Assembly: GCF_021432385.1 (NCBI RefSeq) | Contig: NZ_JAEACT010000002.1 | Location: forward strand, 1,693,501-1,757,500 | Direction: 5' to 3' | Origin: Clostridium hydrogenum | Lineage (GTDB): Bacteria; Bacillota; Clostridia; Clostridiales; Clostridiaceae | Length of the DNA: 64,000 nucleotides | In this document: positions 46,541 to 56,474 of the stretch, in pieces | How positions within the stretch are numbered: the first letter of the stretch is position 1 | Layout of the letters: the number at the start of each line of letters is the position of its first letter | Notes under the pieces: generated by a model | The model's database searches: none | The model's input: the letters and a program-made list of their open reading frames with translations, nothing else | What the model was told of the DNA's origin: nothing | Made by a program: the position numbers and the translations under genes

Positions 46541-47290
46541 ATGAGCATAATAGAAACAAAAAATTTAAACTTATATTATGGAAGTGCTCAAGCTCTTAAA
46601 AATATAAATTTAAGCTTTGAAAAAAATACAGTTACTGCATTAATAGGTCCTTCAGGTTGTGGTAAATCTACATTCTTAAGAACAATTAATAGAATGAATG
46701 ATCTTATACCTATTGTAAAAATTGACGGTGAAGTTACCTTTGAAGGAAAAAACATATATAAGGATTATGATGAAATAGAACTTAGAAAAAGAATAGGAAT
46801 GGTTTTTCAAAAGCCAAATCCTTTTCCGATGTCAATATACGATAATGTTGCCTATGGACCTAGAATCCATGGTATTAAAAATAGAGGTAAGCTAGATGAA
46901 ATTGTTGAAAATAGTTTGAAGGGAGCTGCTCTTTGGGATGAGGTTAAGGATAGACTTAAAAAGAGCGGTCTTGGTCTATCAGGTGGACAACAGCAGAGAC
47001 TTTGTGTAGCAAGAACCCTTGCTGTAGAACCAGAAATACTTTTAATGGATGAACCTACATCTGCACTTGATCCTATTTCAACATTAAAAATAGAAGAACT
47101 TATGGATGAATTAAAAAAGAAGTATACTGTAATAATTGTAACACACAATATGCAGCAGGCAGGAAGAATATCAGATAATACTGCTTTCTTCTTAAGTGGC
47201 GAAGTTATAGAAAGTGGCAAAACAGAAACTATATTTTATAAACCTGTTGATAAGAGAACGGAAGATTATATAACTGGTAGATTCGGCTGA
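46541..47290 (+). CDS. pstB: Phosphate ABC transporter ATPase PstB
   Basis: 249 residues. Walker [11 protein letters not shown] loop [12 protein letters not shown] (the PstB-typical form), signature LSGGQQQR, Walker [15 protein letters not shown] and switch histidine VTHN. It supplies energy to PstCA. A family-2 repeat lies between its stop and phoU. Confidence 0.97.
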   Translation: MSIIETKNLNLYYGSAQALKNINLSFEKNTVTALIGPSGCGKSTFLRTINRMNDLIPIVKIDGEVTFEGKNIYKDYDEIELRKRIGMVFQKPNPFPMSIYDNVAYGPRIHGIKNRGKLDEIVENSLKGAALWDEVKDRLKKSGLGLSGGQQQRLCVARTLAVEPEILLMDEPTSALDPISTLKIEELMDELKKKYTVIIVTHNMQQAGRISDNTAFFLSGEVIESGKTETIFYKPVDKRTEDYITGRFG

Positions 47291-47293
47291 TTT

Positions 47294-47392
47294 AAAGATA
47301 TACCATTGTGAAACTTAAAATTTATTTGTACAAAAATGCCATCTCCTTGGCATTATGGTGCACATAAATTTTAATAGTTGAGCTGATATATC
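47294..47392. repeat. Family-2 palindromic element, copy R2
   Basis: AAAGATATACCATTGTGAAAC...AAAATTTATTTGTAC, centre AATGCCA/TTGGCATT, then GTGCACATAAATTTTAA and GATATATCT. Imperfect inverted repeat of ~99 bp. It lies inside the pst operon between pstB and phoU, within the phoU leader. Confidence 0.82.
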
Positions 47393-47430
47393 TATATTTA
47401 AAGATTAAATTATAAGGTGGGTGAATATAG

Positions 47431-48087
47431 ATGACAAGAAAAATGTTTGAAGCTAGCTTAGAGGATCTTCACACAGATCTTTTAAGAATGGGAAGTATGG
47501 TTGAAAAACAAATATATGAGTGTATTGAGGCTATTGTAAATCAAAATGAAGAATTGGCAGAGGAGATAATAAAAAACGATGATGTTGTTGACGACATGCA
47601 AAAAGTTATAGAAAATAAGGCTATAAAGTTAATTGCAATGCAACAACCAATTGCATCGGATTTAAGAAATGTATTTACAACTATAAAAATCGTTACAGAC
47701 TTAGAGAGAATGGCTGACCATGCTGTAGATATTGCAAAAGTAGTAAAGAGGGTTAAAAATGAAACGTATGCAAAACCTCTTGTTGATATACCTAAAATGG
47801 GCAAACTTGTTAAGGATATGATAAAGGGAGCTCTTGATGCATATGTAGAATGTAATTTGGATAAGGCTTATGAAATTTGTAAGATGGATGATGAATTAGA
47901 TGCATTGTATAAGCACATCTTCAATGAATTATTAAAAATGATGACTGAGGATCATAGCATGATAAACCAATCAACTCAATTTTTATTTGTATGCAAGTAT
48001 TTTGAGAGAGTTGGAGATAGGACAACAAATATTTGCGAATCTACAATATATTTAATAACTGGAGAGCAAGTTGACTTAAATGATTAG
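47431..48087 (+). CDS. phoU: Phosphate transport regulator PhoU
   Basis: 218-residue helical protein made of two PhoU repeats, each with conserved metal-ligand motifs (DLRNVFTTIKIVTDLERMADHA in part, and KYFERVGDRTTNICE). It down-regulates PhoR signalling with the Pst transporter. A strong terminator follows. Confidence 0.95.
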   Translation: MTRKMFEASLEDLHTDLLRMGSMVEKQIYECIEAIVNQNEELAEEIIKNDDVVDDMQKVIENKAIKLIAMQQPIASDLRNVFTTIKIVTDLERMADHAVDIAKVVKRVKNETYAKPLVDIPKMGKLVKDMIKGALDAYVECNLDKAYEICKMDDELDALYKHIFNELLKMMTEDHSMINQSTQFLFVCKYFERVGDRTTNICESTIYLITGEQVDLND

Positions 48088-48217
48088 GCTATGTTTTAAA
48101 TAAGTGAAATAATTAATTTTACCACCTCATTTTATGTTATATTATGAGGTGGGATTTTTTTGATTTAGACTATGTTTTAAATAAGTGTGAAAATCAACAC
48201 TTATTTAAAACATAGCC
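48087..48217. repeat. Family-3 repeat: one direct and one palindromic copy of a ~20-base unit
   Basis: GGCTATGTTTTAAATAAGTG occurs at 48087 and (with one change) at 48168; its inverse is at 48197-48217. The second and third copies pair over 20 of 21 positions around an 8-base loop. The first copy starts at the phoU stop, so the outer pair brackets a 131-bp unit containing the terminator. A partial copy (ATTTAAAACATAGC) recurs at 52393. Confidence 0.7.
48122..48161 (+). terminator. Terminator of the pst-phoU operon
   Basis: CCACCTCAT and ATGAGGTGG, 9 bp perfect, then TTTTTTT. Confidence 0.85.
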
Positions 48218-48358
48218 TTGATTTATAATTAATAAGTTCTTGTTTCTTGACTTAATATGCTTAATAATGTAATATAACTAAAGATAAATAAAAAGGCGTC
48301 TTCAAAAAATTTTTATAGTATCAATTTATTTTTTAGATGCTTAAATGGGAGTGCAATA

Positions 48359-49672
48359 ATGAAAAACGTAATTTCTAAAGTAGAAAAAGGAAGTATTGCT
48401 GAAGAATTAGAAATTGAACCAAATGATAGGCTTTTAAGTATAAATGGAAAAGAAGTAAAAGATATTATAGATTATAGATTTCTTATGGCAGATGATTATG
48501 TTGTAGTAGAAATTGAAAAACACTTTGGTGAGATATGGGAACTTGAAATTGAAAAGGAATACGATGAGAAGCTTGGAATAGAATTTGAAAGTGGAATCCT
48601 TGATAATGCAAAATCTTGCAGAAATAAATGTATATTTTGCTTTATAGATCAACTGCCAAAGGGAATGAGAAAAACATTATATTTTAAGGATGATGATTCC
48701 AGACTTTCATTTCTTCAAGGTAATTTTGTAACACTTACCAATATGAGTGATGAAGATATAGAAAGAATAATACAATATAAAATTAGTCCAATAAATATAT
48801 CTGTTCAAACAACAAATCCTGAGCTTAGAATAAAAATGTTAAACAATAGGTTTGCAGGAAATATAATGGATAGAATGAAGAGGCTGTCGGATGCAGGTAT
48901 AAAAATGAATTGCCAAATAGTTTTGTGCCCAGGTATAAATGATGGCGTAGAACTTGTAAAGTCTGTAAATGATTTGTTTCAATTTTATCCTAATGTAGAA
49001 AATATAGCAGCTGTTCCAGTAGGAGTTACAAATTTTAGAGAAGGATTATTCCATATGGAGCCGTATAATGCTGAAACTGCAAAGATTCAAATAGATAATA
49101 TTAAGCCTATACAAAATGAGTTTGTAAAAAAAATAGGTACACCTTTTATAAGGCTTTCTGATGAATTTTATGTTTTGAGTGGTGAGGAAATACCTGATTC
49201 AAGTTTTTATGGTACATTTGATCAATTTGAAGATGGAATTGGCATGATAAGAACGTTTAGAGATAATATTGAAGATACGTTGCCCGATTTATCTAATAAT
49301 GCTAAGGGTTCTTTTACATTGGTTACAGGTGTTTTAGCCTATGGTGAAATAAAGAATGCTGCGGATATGATTATGAATAAGGAAAAAAATATAAAAATAA
49401 GCGTTATAAAAGTAATAAATGAGTTCTTTGGAGAAAAAATAACTGTGGCAGGACTTTTAACAGGTAAGGACATAATAAAGTATTTAAAAATGAGTGAAAT
49501 AGGCGAGTACATAATTTTGCCTAAAAATATGCTTAAAAGTGACGAGAATATATTTCTTGATGATGTTAGCATAGAAGATGTTGAAAATGAATTAAATAGG
49601 AAAGTAATAGTTTGTGATTACAGTGGTGAAGATTTAATACAGATTATTAATGATTACAGCAAGGAGGAATAA
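48359..49672 (+). CDS. DUF512 protein: PDZ plus radical SAM
   Basis: 437 residues. The N-terminal PDZ-like part is ~1-60 ([22 protein letters not shown]), then a radical SAM core with the C-x3-C-x2-C motif in [12 protein letters not shown], and the DUF512 C-terminus. Members are widespread beside der (engA), but the reaction is unknown. Next gene starts two bases after its stop. Confidence 0.87.
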   Translation: MKNVISKVEKGSIAEELEIEPNDRLLSINGKEVKDIIDYRFLMADDYVVVEIEKHFGEIWELEIEKEYDEKLGIEFESGILDNAKSCRNKCIFCFIDQLPKGMRKTLYFKDDDSRLSFLQGNFVTLTNMSDEDIERIIQYKISPINISVQTTNPELRIKMLNNRFAGNIMDRMKRLSDAGIKMNCQIVLCPGINDGVELVKSVNDLFQFYPNVENIAAVPVGVTNFREGLFHMEPYNAETAKIQIDNIKPIQNEFVKKIGTPFIRLSDEFYVLSGEEIPDSSFYGTFDQFEDGIGMIRTFRDNIEDTLPDLSNNAKGSFTLVTGVLAYGEIKNAADMIMNKEKNIKISVIKVINEFFGEKITVAGLLTGKDIIKYLKMSEIGEYIILPKNMLKSDENIFLDDVSIEDVENELNRKVIVCDYSGEDLIQIINDYSKEE

Positions 49673-49674
49673 AT

Positions 49675-50991
49675 ATGGGAAAACCAATAGTAGCAATAGT
49701 AGGTAGACCAAACGTTGGAAAATCAACTTTATTTAATAAATTAGCAGGTAAGAGAATATCTATTGTTGAGGATACACCAGGGGTTACAAGAGATAGAATT
49801 TATGCAGAATCTGAATGGGTATCAAAGAAATTTACAATAATAGACACAGGTGGTATAGAACCAGAAAATGGAGATATAATACTCTCCCAAATGAGAAGGC
49901 AGGCTCAAATTGCAATTGAAATGGCCGACGTAATAGTTTTTATAGTAGATGGAAAACAAGGACTTACAGATGCAGATAGTGAAGTTGCTATAATGCTTAG
50001 AAAAAGTAAAAAGCCTGTAGTTCTAGTAGTAAATAAAATAGATAAGGCTAAAGAAGAAAATAATGTATATGAATTTTATAATTTAGGTTTAGGAGACCCA
50101 ATTTCAATTTCAGCATCACAGGCTTTAGGGTTAGGTGATATGCTTGATGAAGTTGTAAAAGGCTTTAAGGAAGTTGAAGATAATGGAGAAGAAGATGAGT
50201 ACATAAATGTTGCTGTAGTTGGAAAGCCAAATGTAGGAAAATCTTCTCTTATAAATAAAATTTTAGGAGAAGATAGAGTTATAGTAAGTAATATACCTGG
50301 AACAACTAGAGATGCAATAGATAGTTATTTGGAAACGGATATAGGAAAATTTACATTAATAGATACTGCTGGACTTAGAAGAAAAAGCAAGGTAAAAGAA
50401 GAAATCGAAAGGTACAGTGCTGTTAGAACTATGGCTGCCATAGAAAGATGCGATGTATGTGTACTTGTTTTAGATGCTAATGAAGAGGTAAGCGAGCAGG
50501 ATGAAAGAATAATAGGTTATGCTCATGAAACTAATAAAGCAATTTTAGTAATAGTTAATAAGTGGGATTTAATAGAAAAAGATGATAAAACTATGAATAA
50601 GTTTAAAGAAAATATGAGAGTGAAATTTTCTTTCTTGGCTTATGCACCTTATTTATTTATTTCAGCTAAAACTGGTCAAAGAGTTCATAAAGTACTTGAA
50701 ACAATTAGAAAATGTTATGATAGCTACAATAGAAGGATAGCTACAGGAGTTCTAAATGACGTTATAAGCAAAGCTGTTTTGATGAAAGAACCACCTGTTA
50801 TTGCGCTTAAAAGATTAAAAATATATTATGTAACTCAAACTGGTACTAAACCTCCAACTTTTGTATTCTTTGTAAATAATGCAGATGCGCTTCATTTCTC
50901 ATACCAAAGATATTTGGAAAATCAATTAAGGCAAAGTTTTGATTTTGAAGGTACAGGAATTAAAACAATATTTAGGGAAAGGAAGGAGTAG
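49675..50991 (+). CDS. der: Ribosome biogenesis GTPase Der (EngA)
   Basis: 438 residues with two GTPase domains in tandem: [17 protein letters not shown] in the first and [17 protein letters not shown] in the second, and a C-terminal KH-like domain ending KTIFRERKE. It matures the 50S subunit. Its ribosome site AAGGAGG lies in the end of the upstream gene. Confidence 0.97.
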   Translation: MGKPIVAIVGRPNVGKSTLFNKLAGKRISIVEDTPGVTRDRIYAESEWVSKKFTIIDTGGIEPENGDIILSQMRRQAQIAIEMADVIVFIVDGKQGLTDADSEVAIMLRKSKKPVVLVVNKIDKAKEENNVYEFYNLGLGDPISISASQALGLGDMLDEVVKGFKEVEDNGEEDEYINVAVVGKPNVGKSSLINKILGEDRVIVSNIPGTTRDAIDSYLETDIGKFTLIDTAGLRRKSKVKEEIERYSAVRTMAAIERCDVCVLVLDANEEVSEQDERIIGYAHETNKAILVIVNKWDLIEKDDKTMNKFKENMRVKFSFLAYAPYLFISAKTGQRVHKVLETIRKCYDSYNRRIATGVLNDVISKAVLMKEPPVIALKRLKIYYVTQTGTKPPTFVFFVNNADALHFSYQRYLENQLRQSFDFEGTGIKTIFRERKE

Positions 50992-50992
50992 C

Positions 50993-51982
50993 ATGGATGG
51001 TATAACATTTTTGGGAGGAGGCAGTTTTGGAACTGCTCTTTCTGTAATGCTTTCTAAAAAAGGCTATGAGGTATTAATATGGGATAGAAAAAAAGAAACA
51101 GCAGATGATATTAATATAAAAAAGGAGAATATTAAATATCTTCCTAAGATATTGATACCATGTAATGTTAAAGCTGTTAACGATATAGAATATGCTGTTA
51201 GAAAAAATAAGTATATTGTACTTTCTGTACCTTCTCACGTTATTAGAGAAATGTGTAGAAAAATTAAACCTTTTTTACAAAATGATCAAGTAATAATTAA
51301 TATTGCAAAAGGTATTGAAGAAGAAAGCAAGAAAAGATTATCAGAAGTAATTAGAGAAGAATTACCTCTTAACCCAATTGTTGTACTATCTGGACCAAGT
51401 CATGCAGAAGAAGTTGCATTAGATATCCCAACTACCCTAGTAGTATCTTCTAATGAAATGAAATATGCGGAAGAAGTTCAAGATATCTTCATGGCAAGTA
51501 AACTTAGAGTTTATACAAATAATGATATTATAGGTGTTGAAATAGGTGGAGCAGTTAAAAATATAATAGCCCTTGCTGCAGGAGTGTGTGATGGCCTAAA
51601 ATTTGGAGATAACACAAAAGCTGCACTTATGACAAGAGGAATGAGTGAAATTGTAAGAGTTGGAATAGCACTTGGAGGAAAACTTGATACCTTCTATGGA
51701 CTTACAGGTATGGGCGACCTAATAGTTACCTGCACAAGTATGCACAGCCGAAACAGAAGAGCTGGCATACTAATAGGTGAGGGTATTCCAAAAGATGAAG
51801 CCTGCAAAGAGATAGGCATGGTTGTAGAAGGTATAACCGCCTGCGAAGCTTTCTACGAATTAAAACAAGAAAAAGGTATATCAATGCCAATAACCAATGC
51901 GCTTTACAATGTCCTATTCAAAAACGCCGACCCCGTCCAAGAAGTTTCCAATCTAATGAAACGAGAAAAGAAATGTGAGTAA
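50993..51982 (+). CDS. gpsA: Glycerol-3-phosphate dehydrogenase (NAD(P)+)
   Basis: 330 residues. NAD-binding [10 protein letters not shown], the substrate lysine region [11 protein letters not shown], and NRRAG...GMVVEGITA near the C-terminus. Supplies sn-glycerol 3-phosphate for lipids. The start is ATG 50993, with AAGGAG in the last codons of der; the frame extends further upstream inside der. From about 51700 the codons change to C-ending forms unlike the rest of the window. Confidence 0.95.
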   Translation: MDGITFLGGGSFGTALSVMLSKKGYEVLIWDRKKETADDINIKKENIKYLPKILIPCNVKAVNDIEYAVRKNKYIVLSVPSHVIREMCRKIKPFLQNDQVIINIAKGIEEESKKRLSEVIREELPLNPIVVLSGPSHAEEVALDIPTTLVVSSNEMKYAEEVQDIFMASKLRVYTNNDIIGVEIGGAVKNIIALAAGVCDGLKFGDNTKAALMTRGMSEIVRVGIALGGKLDTFYGLTGMGDLIVTCTSMHSRNRRAGILIGEGIPKDEACKEIGMVVEGITACEAFYELKQEKGISMPITNALYNVLFKNADPVQEVSNLMKREKKCE

Positions 51983-51997
51983 ACCTACGGTGGGTTT

Positions 51998-52101
51998 GGG
52001 CTATGCCCATTAAGATTATTGAACTTAAATTAATTACTTTCAAAAGTAACAGCACAAAATAAATTTAATCGCCTAGAGTAATGGCGGTGGGCTTAAGCCC
52101 A
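51998..52101. repeat. Two GGGC/GCCC hairpins after gpsA
   Basis: GGGC-TAT-GCCC (51998-52008) and the perfect palindrome TGGGCTTAAGCCCA (52088-52101). Similar GGGC/GCCC hairpins occur inside copies E1 and E8, so these are probably scattered modules of the heptamer family. No heptamers accompany them. Confidence 0.55.
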
Positions 52102-52176
52102 TGTAAGTTCATTAACCCTAATTCCACTACTTTCCAAGCAACAAACAAAAACATATACAAAATATATCTATAAAAA

Positions 52177-52212
52177 AGTTTGGATTTCAATAATCTAAGC
52201 TTTTTTTTATTG
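52177..52212 (+). terminator. Terminator after gpsA
   Basis: AAAAGTTTGGATT and AATCTAAGCTTTT pair around a short loop, then a run of T's. Confidence 0.75.
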
Positions 52213-52238
52213 TTTAAGCAACAGCCCATATATGGTGA

Positions 52239-52305
52239 TTAGCGAAGCTAACAACATTAAGTTTAAGATTTACCTGAGAGAAGCGAAAGGTAAATCATCC
52301 TTTTC
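52239..52305. repeat. Central-module remnant of the heptamer family (E9)
   Basis: Contains TTAGCGAAGCTAA, then AAGTTTAAGATTTACC...GGTAAATCATCCTTTTC, i.e. the right half of a family-1 interior in inverse order, without heptamer ends. The gap 51983-52533 is a mosaic of such remnants, with the terminator and the next promoter. Confidence 0.6.
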
Positions 52306-52323
52306 TAATCCAACAGGATACAT

Positions 52324-52373
52324 TTGGCATGTGCAATTTCAAGTTTCAAGATGGTTTATCTTTATTTATATAA
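52324..52373. repeat. Family-2 half element (R4)
   Basis: TTGGCATGTGCAATTTC, AAGTTTCAAGATGG and TTTATCTTT match the right half of copy R1; the left half is absent. Confidence 0.6.
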
Positions 52374-52438
52374 GAATTTAATAAATTGATTAATTTAAAA
52401 CATAGCTATTTGAAAAAATATATAAATATTGGTCAACA

Positions 52439-52467
52439 TTGACATAAAAAATACCTTGTATTAAAAT
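52439..52467 (+). promoter_or_regulatory. Promoter of the ABC exporter operon
   Basis: TTGACA (52439-52444) and TAAAAT (52462-52467) with a 17-base spacer. Confidence 0.75.
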
Positions 52468-52533
52468 TAAAGTAAAATCTTAAATTAATTGGACAAATTT
52501 GGTTTGGATAAAATTATGAGAAAGGAGAAATTA

Positions 52534-53325
52534 ATGGAGGCATACTTATATAAATTAAAGATGCAAATAATTGTAAATATAACATATAGGTTTGAAGTAT
52601 TTGCAACAATAGCTACTAGATTTATATTAATGGTTAGTACTGTATTTTTGTGGAAGTGCACTTATGCAGGAAATAAAGAAATGCTGGGACTATCAAAGAG
52701 CCAAATGATTACATATTCTGTTTTGTCTGTATTTTTATCTTCCGTATTTCAATGTAATGTACAAAATACTATAAGAGATGGAGTACGTCAAGGCAAAATA
52801 GCTGTAGATTTGTTGCGTCCCTACAATATTATAGTAGCATTTTTTGCACAAGATTTGGGAGATGTTTTTGCTAGCATTTTAAATAAAGCATTGCCATTAT
52901 TGTTTTTGGGAATGATTTTTTTTGGTGTTAATGCACCAGTTAGCTCGTCTGCATTTGTGCTTTTTGTGATTAGTTCTGTATTAGGTTTTATGATTTTATG
53001 GTTTATTAGTGCTTTAGTTGGAATGTTTTCTTTTTGGACATTAGAGTTAGGCAATATGGGAGTTGTAAAGGATATCATAGTTAGTATTCTTTCAGGAAGT
53101 TTGATTCCACTTTGGTTTTTTCCAAATGATGTTCAAAAAGTATTGGCATTTATGCCATTTCAGTACACTTATCAGACTCCAATGGGGTTGTATATTGGAA
53201 AAATAACTATAAACGATGGATTGCTTCAAATAGGCATACAGATTATTTGGATTTTGCTATTAGGTGTAATTACCTCATTTGTATGGTGTAAAGCAAAAAA
53301 CAATATTTTAATACAGGGAGGTTGA
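52534..53325 (+). CDS. ABC-2 type permease, first subunit
   Basis: 263 residues, about six membrane helices, of the ABC-2-like permease family that occurs in pairs with an ATPase (COG4587-type). The motif RDGVRQGKIAVDLLRPYN is characteristic. The substrate is unknown. Start at ATG 52534, 6 bases after AAAGGAG; the frame extends back to TTG 52489 without a ribosome site. The next gene starts one base after its stop. Confidence 0.85.
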   Translation: MEAYLYKLKMQIIVNITYRFEVFATIATRFILMVSTVFLWKCTYAGNKEMLGLSKSQMITYSVLSVFLSSVFQCNVQNTIRDGVRQGKIAVDLLRPYNIIVAFFAQDLGDVFASILNKALPLLFLGMIFFGVNAPVSSSAFVLFVISSVLGFMILWFISALVGMFSFWTLELGNMGVVKDIIVSILSGSLIPLWFFPNDVQKVLAFMPFQYTYQTPMGLYIGKITINDGLLQIGIQIIWILLLGVITSFVWCKAKNNILIQGG

Positions 53326-53326
53326 A

Positions 53327-54151
53327 ATGATAGATACTATAAAATACTATTGGTCTGTATTTATAATTAATGTAAAATTACAAATTGCTAGTCAATTAGA
53401 ATATGCTTCATATATGTTTTGCTGGCTTTTAATGATACCTATTCAAGGGTTTGCAGGAATATATGTGTTAAAAACTATTATGTCTAGAGTAGATACATTA
53501 AATGGCTGGAATTTTGGACAAGTTGCTTTTTTATTTGGACTGGCATTGCTAAGTCATGGATTTCAAGATATGTTATTTATACAAACAAGATCTATCGAAT
53601 ACAGTGTATTAAATGGTGAATTTGATAGAATGCTATTAAGACCTATGGGGGCTTTTTATCAATTCTGCATTTCAAGTTTTAATTTGGTAGGTCTATTTGA
53701 TATGATTCCTGGTATAATTATTTTTTTATATGGCTGTAAGATGGTCAAATTTATTTGGTCACCTATTAATATATTGTACATCATCTTAATTACTTTTGGA
53801 GGAACTTTGATTAGGGCAGCTGTATACACCATAACTGGATCTATAGCCTTTTGGACAAAGAAAAGCAGCGTTTTTGTTGACTTGAATCTTGCTATATTTG
53901 AAAGAACTACACAATATCCAATGTCTATTTATCCAAATTGGTTTATCAGATTATTTACTTTTATAATTCCAATTGGATTTGTTAGTTTCTATCCAGTCAG
54001 CGGGTTATTAAACATTTCTTCAAAAATGAACGTTCCTATTCCACTAGATTTAATAATATGGTGTCCAATAGTAGGTATCATTTGCTTTATAATAGCAAGA
54101 GCATTTTTCCTTTTAGGATTAAATAGTAAATATGAAAGCGCAGGTTCGTGA
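53327..54151 (+). CDS. ABC-2 type permease, second subunit
   Basis: 274 residues, about six membrane helices, distantly related to the first permease (NGEFDRMLLRPMGAFYQ parallels its RPYN region; COG3694-type). GGGAGG lies shortly before ATG 53327. The two permeases likely form a heterodimer with the next gene's ATPase. The genes start one and three bases after one another. Confidence 0.85.
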   Translation: MIDTIKYYWSVFIINVKLQIASQLEYASYMFCWLLMIPIQGFAGIYVLKTIMSRVDTLNGWNFGQVAFLFGLALLSHGFQDMLFIQTRSIEYSVLNGEFDRMLLRPMGAFYQFCISSFNLVGLFDMIPGIIIFLYGCKMVKFIWSPINILYIILITFGGTLIRAAVYTITGSIAFWTKKSSVFVDLNLAIFERTTQYPMSIYPNWFIRLFTFIIPIGFVSFYPVSGLLNISSKMNVPIPLDLIIWCPIVGIICFIIARAFFLLGLNSKYESAGS

Positions 54152-54154
54152 TAA

Positions 54155-55132
54155 ATGGAACAGATTATTTTAAAAGATGTATATAAACAATATAAGGTTG
54201 CAAAAAAGAAGAAGGGGCTTATAGGTGCTTTTTCTAATTTATTTCATTCTGAAAAAATATTGGTTAATGCAGTAAATGGTATAAGTTTCACTATAAATCA
54301 AGGCGAAATTGTAGGATATATAGGTCCAAATGGAGCTGGGAAAAGTACAACTATAAAGATGATGTCTGGTATCCTGCATCCTACTTCAGGTGAAATTTTG
54401 ATTAATGGGATATCTCCTCAAAATGATAGAAAAAAAGTTGTAAAGAATCTAGGCGTTGTATTTGGACAAAGAAGTCAATTATATTGGGATTTACGTCTTG
54501 GGGAATCTTTTGAATTATTAAAAAGAATTTATCGTGTCAATGAAAAGCAGTATAAAGATTATTTATCTGAAATGAGAGAAATAATGGATTTGAATAAGTT
54601 TATTGATATTCCTGTAAGGCAATTATCTCTTGGGCAGCGTATGCGTGGAGAATTGGTAGCTGCTATGATTCATTCACCATCAATTCTTTTTTTAGATGAA
54701 CCTACTATAGGTTTAGATATAGATGCAAAGCGTGCAATTAGAAAATTTATTCTTGAAATTAATAAGAGAAAGGGGGTAACAGTAATTCTTACTACACATG
54801 ATTTGGAGGATGTTTCAGAATTATGTAAGCGTTTAATTGTAATTAATCATGGCAATGTAGTTGAAGATGGACCTATAGATGAAATAATATCTAAAATGGC
54901 AGAACATCGTATGATGGTATTAGAATTAGCTAGTCCTATAACCTGTCTTAAAACTAACAAAGCTAAACTTGTTAAAGTTGAAGGGAATAAAATTTGGTGC
55001 AAATTTGACCATCATAAGATTACAGCTTCTGAATTGATTAGTGAATTAGCAAAAGAATTATCTATTATCGATTTAAGTGTAAAGGAACCAGATATTGAAG
55101 ATGCTATTAGTCAAATTTATCATGCTAAGTAA
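54155..55132 (+). CDS. ABC transporter ATPase for the ABC-2 permease pair
   Basis: 325 residues (COG4586-type). Long N-terminal insertion before the core (KKKGLIGAFSNLFHSEKI), Walker A GPNGAGKST, signature LSLGQRMR, Walker B ILFLDEPTIGLD, switch TTHD. A C-terminal domain (~250-325) is beyond the core. This three-gene set resembles exporters of hydrophobic compounds; cargo unknown. A 40-bp repeat follows the stop after 6 bases. Confidence 0.9.
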   Translation: MEQIILKDVYKQYKVAKKKKGLIGAFSNLFHSEKILVNAVNGISFTINQGEIVGYIGPNGAGKSTTIKMMSGILHPTSGEILINGISPQNDRKKVVKNLGVVFGQRSQLYWDLRLGESFELLKRIYRVNEKQYKDYLSEMREIMDLNKFIDIPVRQLSLGQRMRGELVAAMIHSPSILFLDEPTIGLDIDAKRAIRKFILEINKRKGVTVILTTHDLEDVSELCKRLIVINHGNVVEDGPIDEIISKMAEHRMMVLELASPITCLKTNKAKLVKVEGNKIWCKFDHHKITASELISELAKELSIIDLSVKEPDIEDAISQIYHAK

Positions 55133-55138
55133 CTAAAT

Positions 55139-55178
55139 CAGAGTACAATGAAGGATGATTTACCTTCTTTGTACTTTG
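55139..55178. repeat. Minimal heptamer-family element, copy E7
   Basis: CAGAGTACAATGAAGG, eight bases, then CCTTCTTTGTACTTTG: two ends joined directly with nothing between. The arms pair over 16 bp with few mismatches. It begins 6 bases after the exporter ATPase stop. Confidence 0.75.
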
Positions 55179-55387
55179 CTTTAATACTTAGCAATAATTT
55201 TAGTTATTAATAAGTTAATTCCTAAGTTTTTATATAGTAAAAAGTATAGTAATATGATAATATATTTAAATAAGAATCGGTGCTAATGGTGCTGCTGCTT
55301 GTGCTTAATTGGCAGCTTTTGCTATTGCTTCATAGAAAAACTTTTAACTTAAAAGTAGACAATTTATTATTTCATTTGGAGGTACAT

Positions 55388-56458
55388 ATGAGAGTTGTTA
55401 GAGTATCTAATCTAAGGGGAGATGAAGTTCTCGGAAGGCAAATTTATGATGAGTCAGGTAGAGTTTTGCTTAGCGCTGGAGTGAAATTAAAACCTTATTA
55501 TATTGAAAGAATTAAAGAACTTGGAATTGGTTTAGTATATATTGATGATAATATATCCAAAAATGTGATTATTGAAGAAAACATTTCAGAGATGACAAGA
55601 CAAATGGGCAAACGTGCGGTTAAAGAAATGATAGAAGGGTATTGCCGTGAAGGAAAAACTTATAATAGTAGTGTTATGAACTCAGTAGATTCAGTGATTG
55701 AGGATGTACTTACAAATAAAAATGTTTTGATAAATGTTGCGGAAATAAGTGCAAGTGATAATAATATATATTCACATTCAGTAAATGTTTGTGTAATGTC
55801 CACAATAATAGGAACTCACATGGGATATAGTATGTTAAAACTTAAAGATATAGCCACAGGTGCTCTTTTACATGACATAGGTAAGATAAAAATTATGAAC
55901 GATAAAAAAATTGTAGATCAGTATAAGAGTCAGGAAGAACTAAATAAGTATATTGAACTAATGCATCCAAAAGTAGGTTATGATTTTTTAGGTGAACAGC
56001 GTATTTGGAATGCATATGTTAAGGTTGCTGTATTAATGCATCATGAGAAAAGCGATGGAAGCGGATATCCTTCAAAATTACACAGCACCGAAATAAATCA
56101 AATTGCAAAGATAGTATCTATATGCAATGTATTTGATAATTTAATATCTGGTGAAAATGGTGGCGAAAGTAAAACCGTATCGGAAGTTATAGAATATCTT
56201 ACTAGCATGAGTAATGTTTATTTTGATGCTGAAATGGTTAGAAAGTTTACCATGAATATAGCTGCTTTTCCAACAGGAAGTGGAGTTGTTTTAAGCTCAA
56301 ATGAAAAAGGGTTAGTAGTAAAACAAAATAATTCAATGCCAATGAGACCTGTTATAAAAATAATCTACGATAAAAATGGAAGTTTGCTTGTAGAACCTTA
56401 TGAAGTTGATTTATTGAAAGAATTAACTCTTTTTATTGAAAAACCTTGTGAATTTTAA
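55388..56458 (+). CDS. HD-GYP domain protein
   Basis: 356 residues, probably a cyclic-di-GMP phosphodiesterase. The catalytic HD is HDIGK (162-166), and HHEKSDGSGYP at 218-228 is the GYP motif, with H130 and H193 upstream. The C-terminal motif SICNVFDNL has Asn where most have Asp (ADVFDAL). The N-terminal ~55 residues (MRVVRVSNLRGDEVLGRQIY) are the small domain often found before HD-GYP. Start at ATG 55388, 6 bases after GGAGG; the frame runs back to 55280 without support. Confidence 0.88.
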   Translation: MRVVRVSNLRGDEVLGRQIYDESGRVLLSAGVKLKPYYIERIKELGIGLVYIDDNISKNVIIEENISEMTRQMGKRAVKEMIEGYCREGKTYNSSVMNSVDSVIEDVLTNKNVLINVAEISASDNNIYSHSVNVCVMSTIIGTHMGYSMLKLKDIATGALLHDIGKIKIMNDKKIVDQYKSQEELNKYIELMHPKVGYDFLGEQRIWNAYVKVAVLMHHEKSDGSGYPSKLHSTEINQIAKIVSICNVFDNLISGENGGESKTVSEVIEYLTSMSNVYFDAEMVRKFTMNIAAFPTGSGVVLSSNEKGLVVKQNNSMPMRPVIKIIYDKNGSLLVEPYEVDLLKELTLFIEKPCEF

Positions 56459-56474
56459 ATTTGGGAGTGATTTT

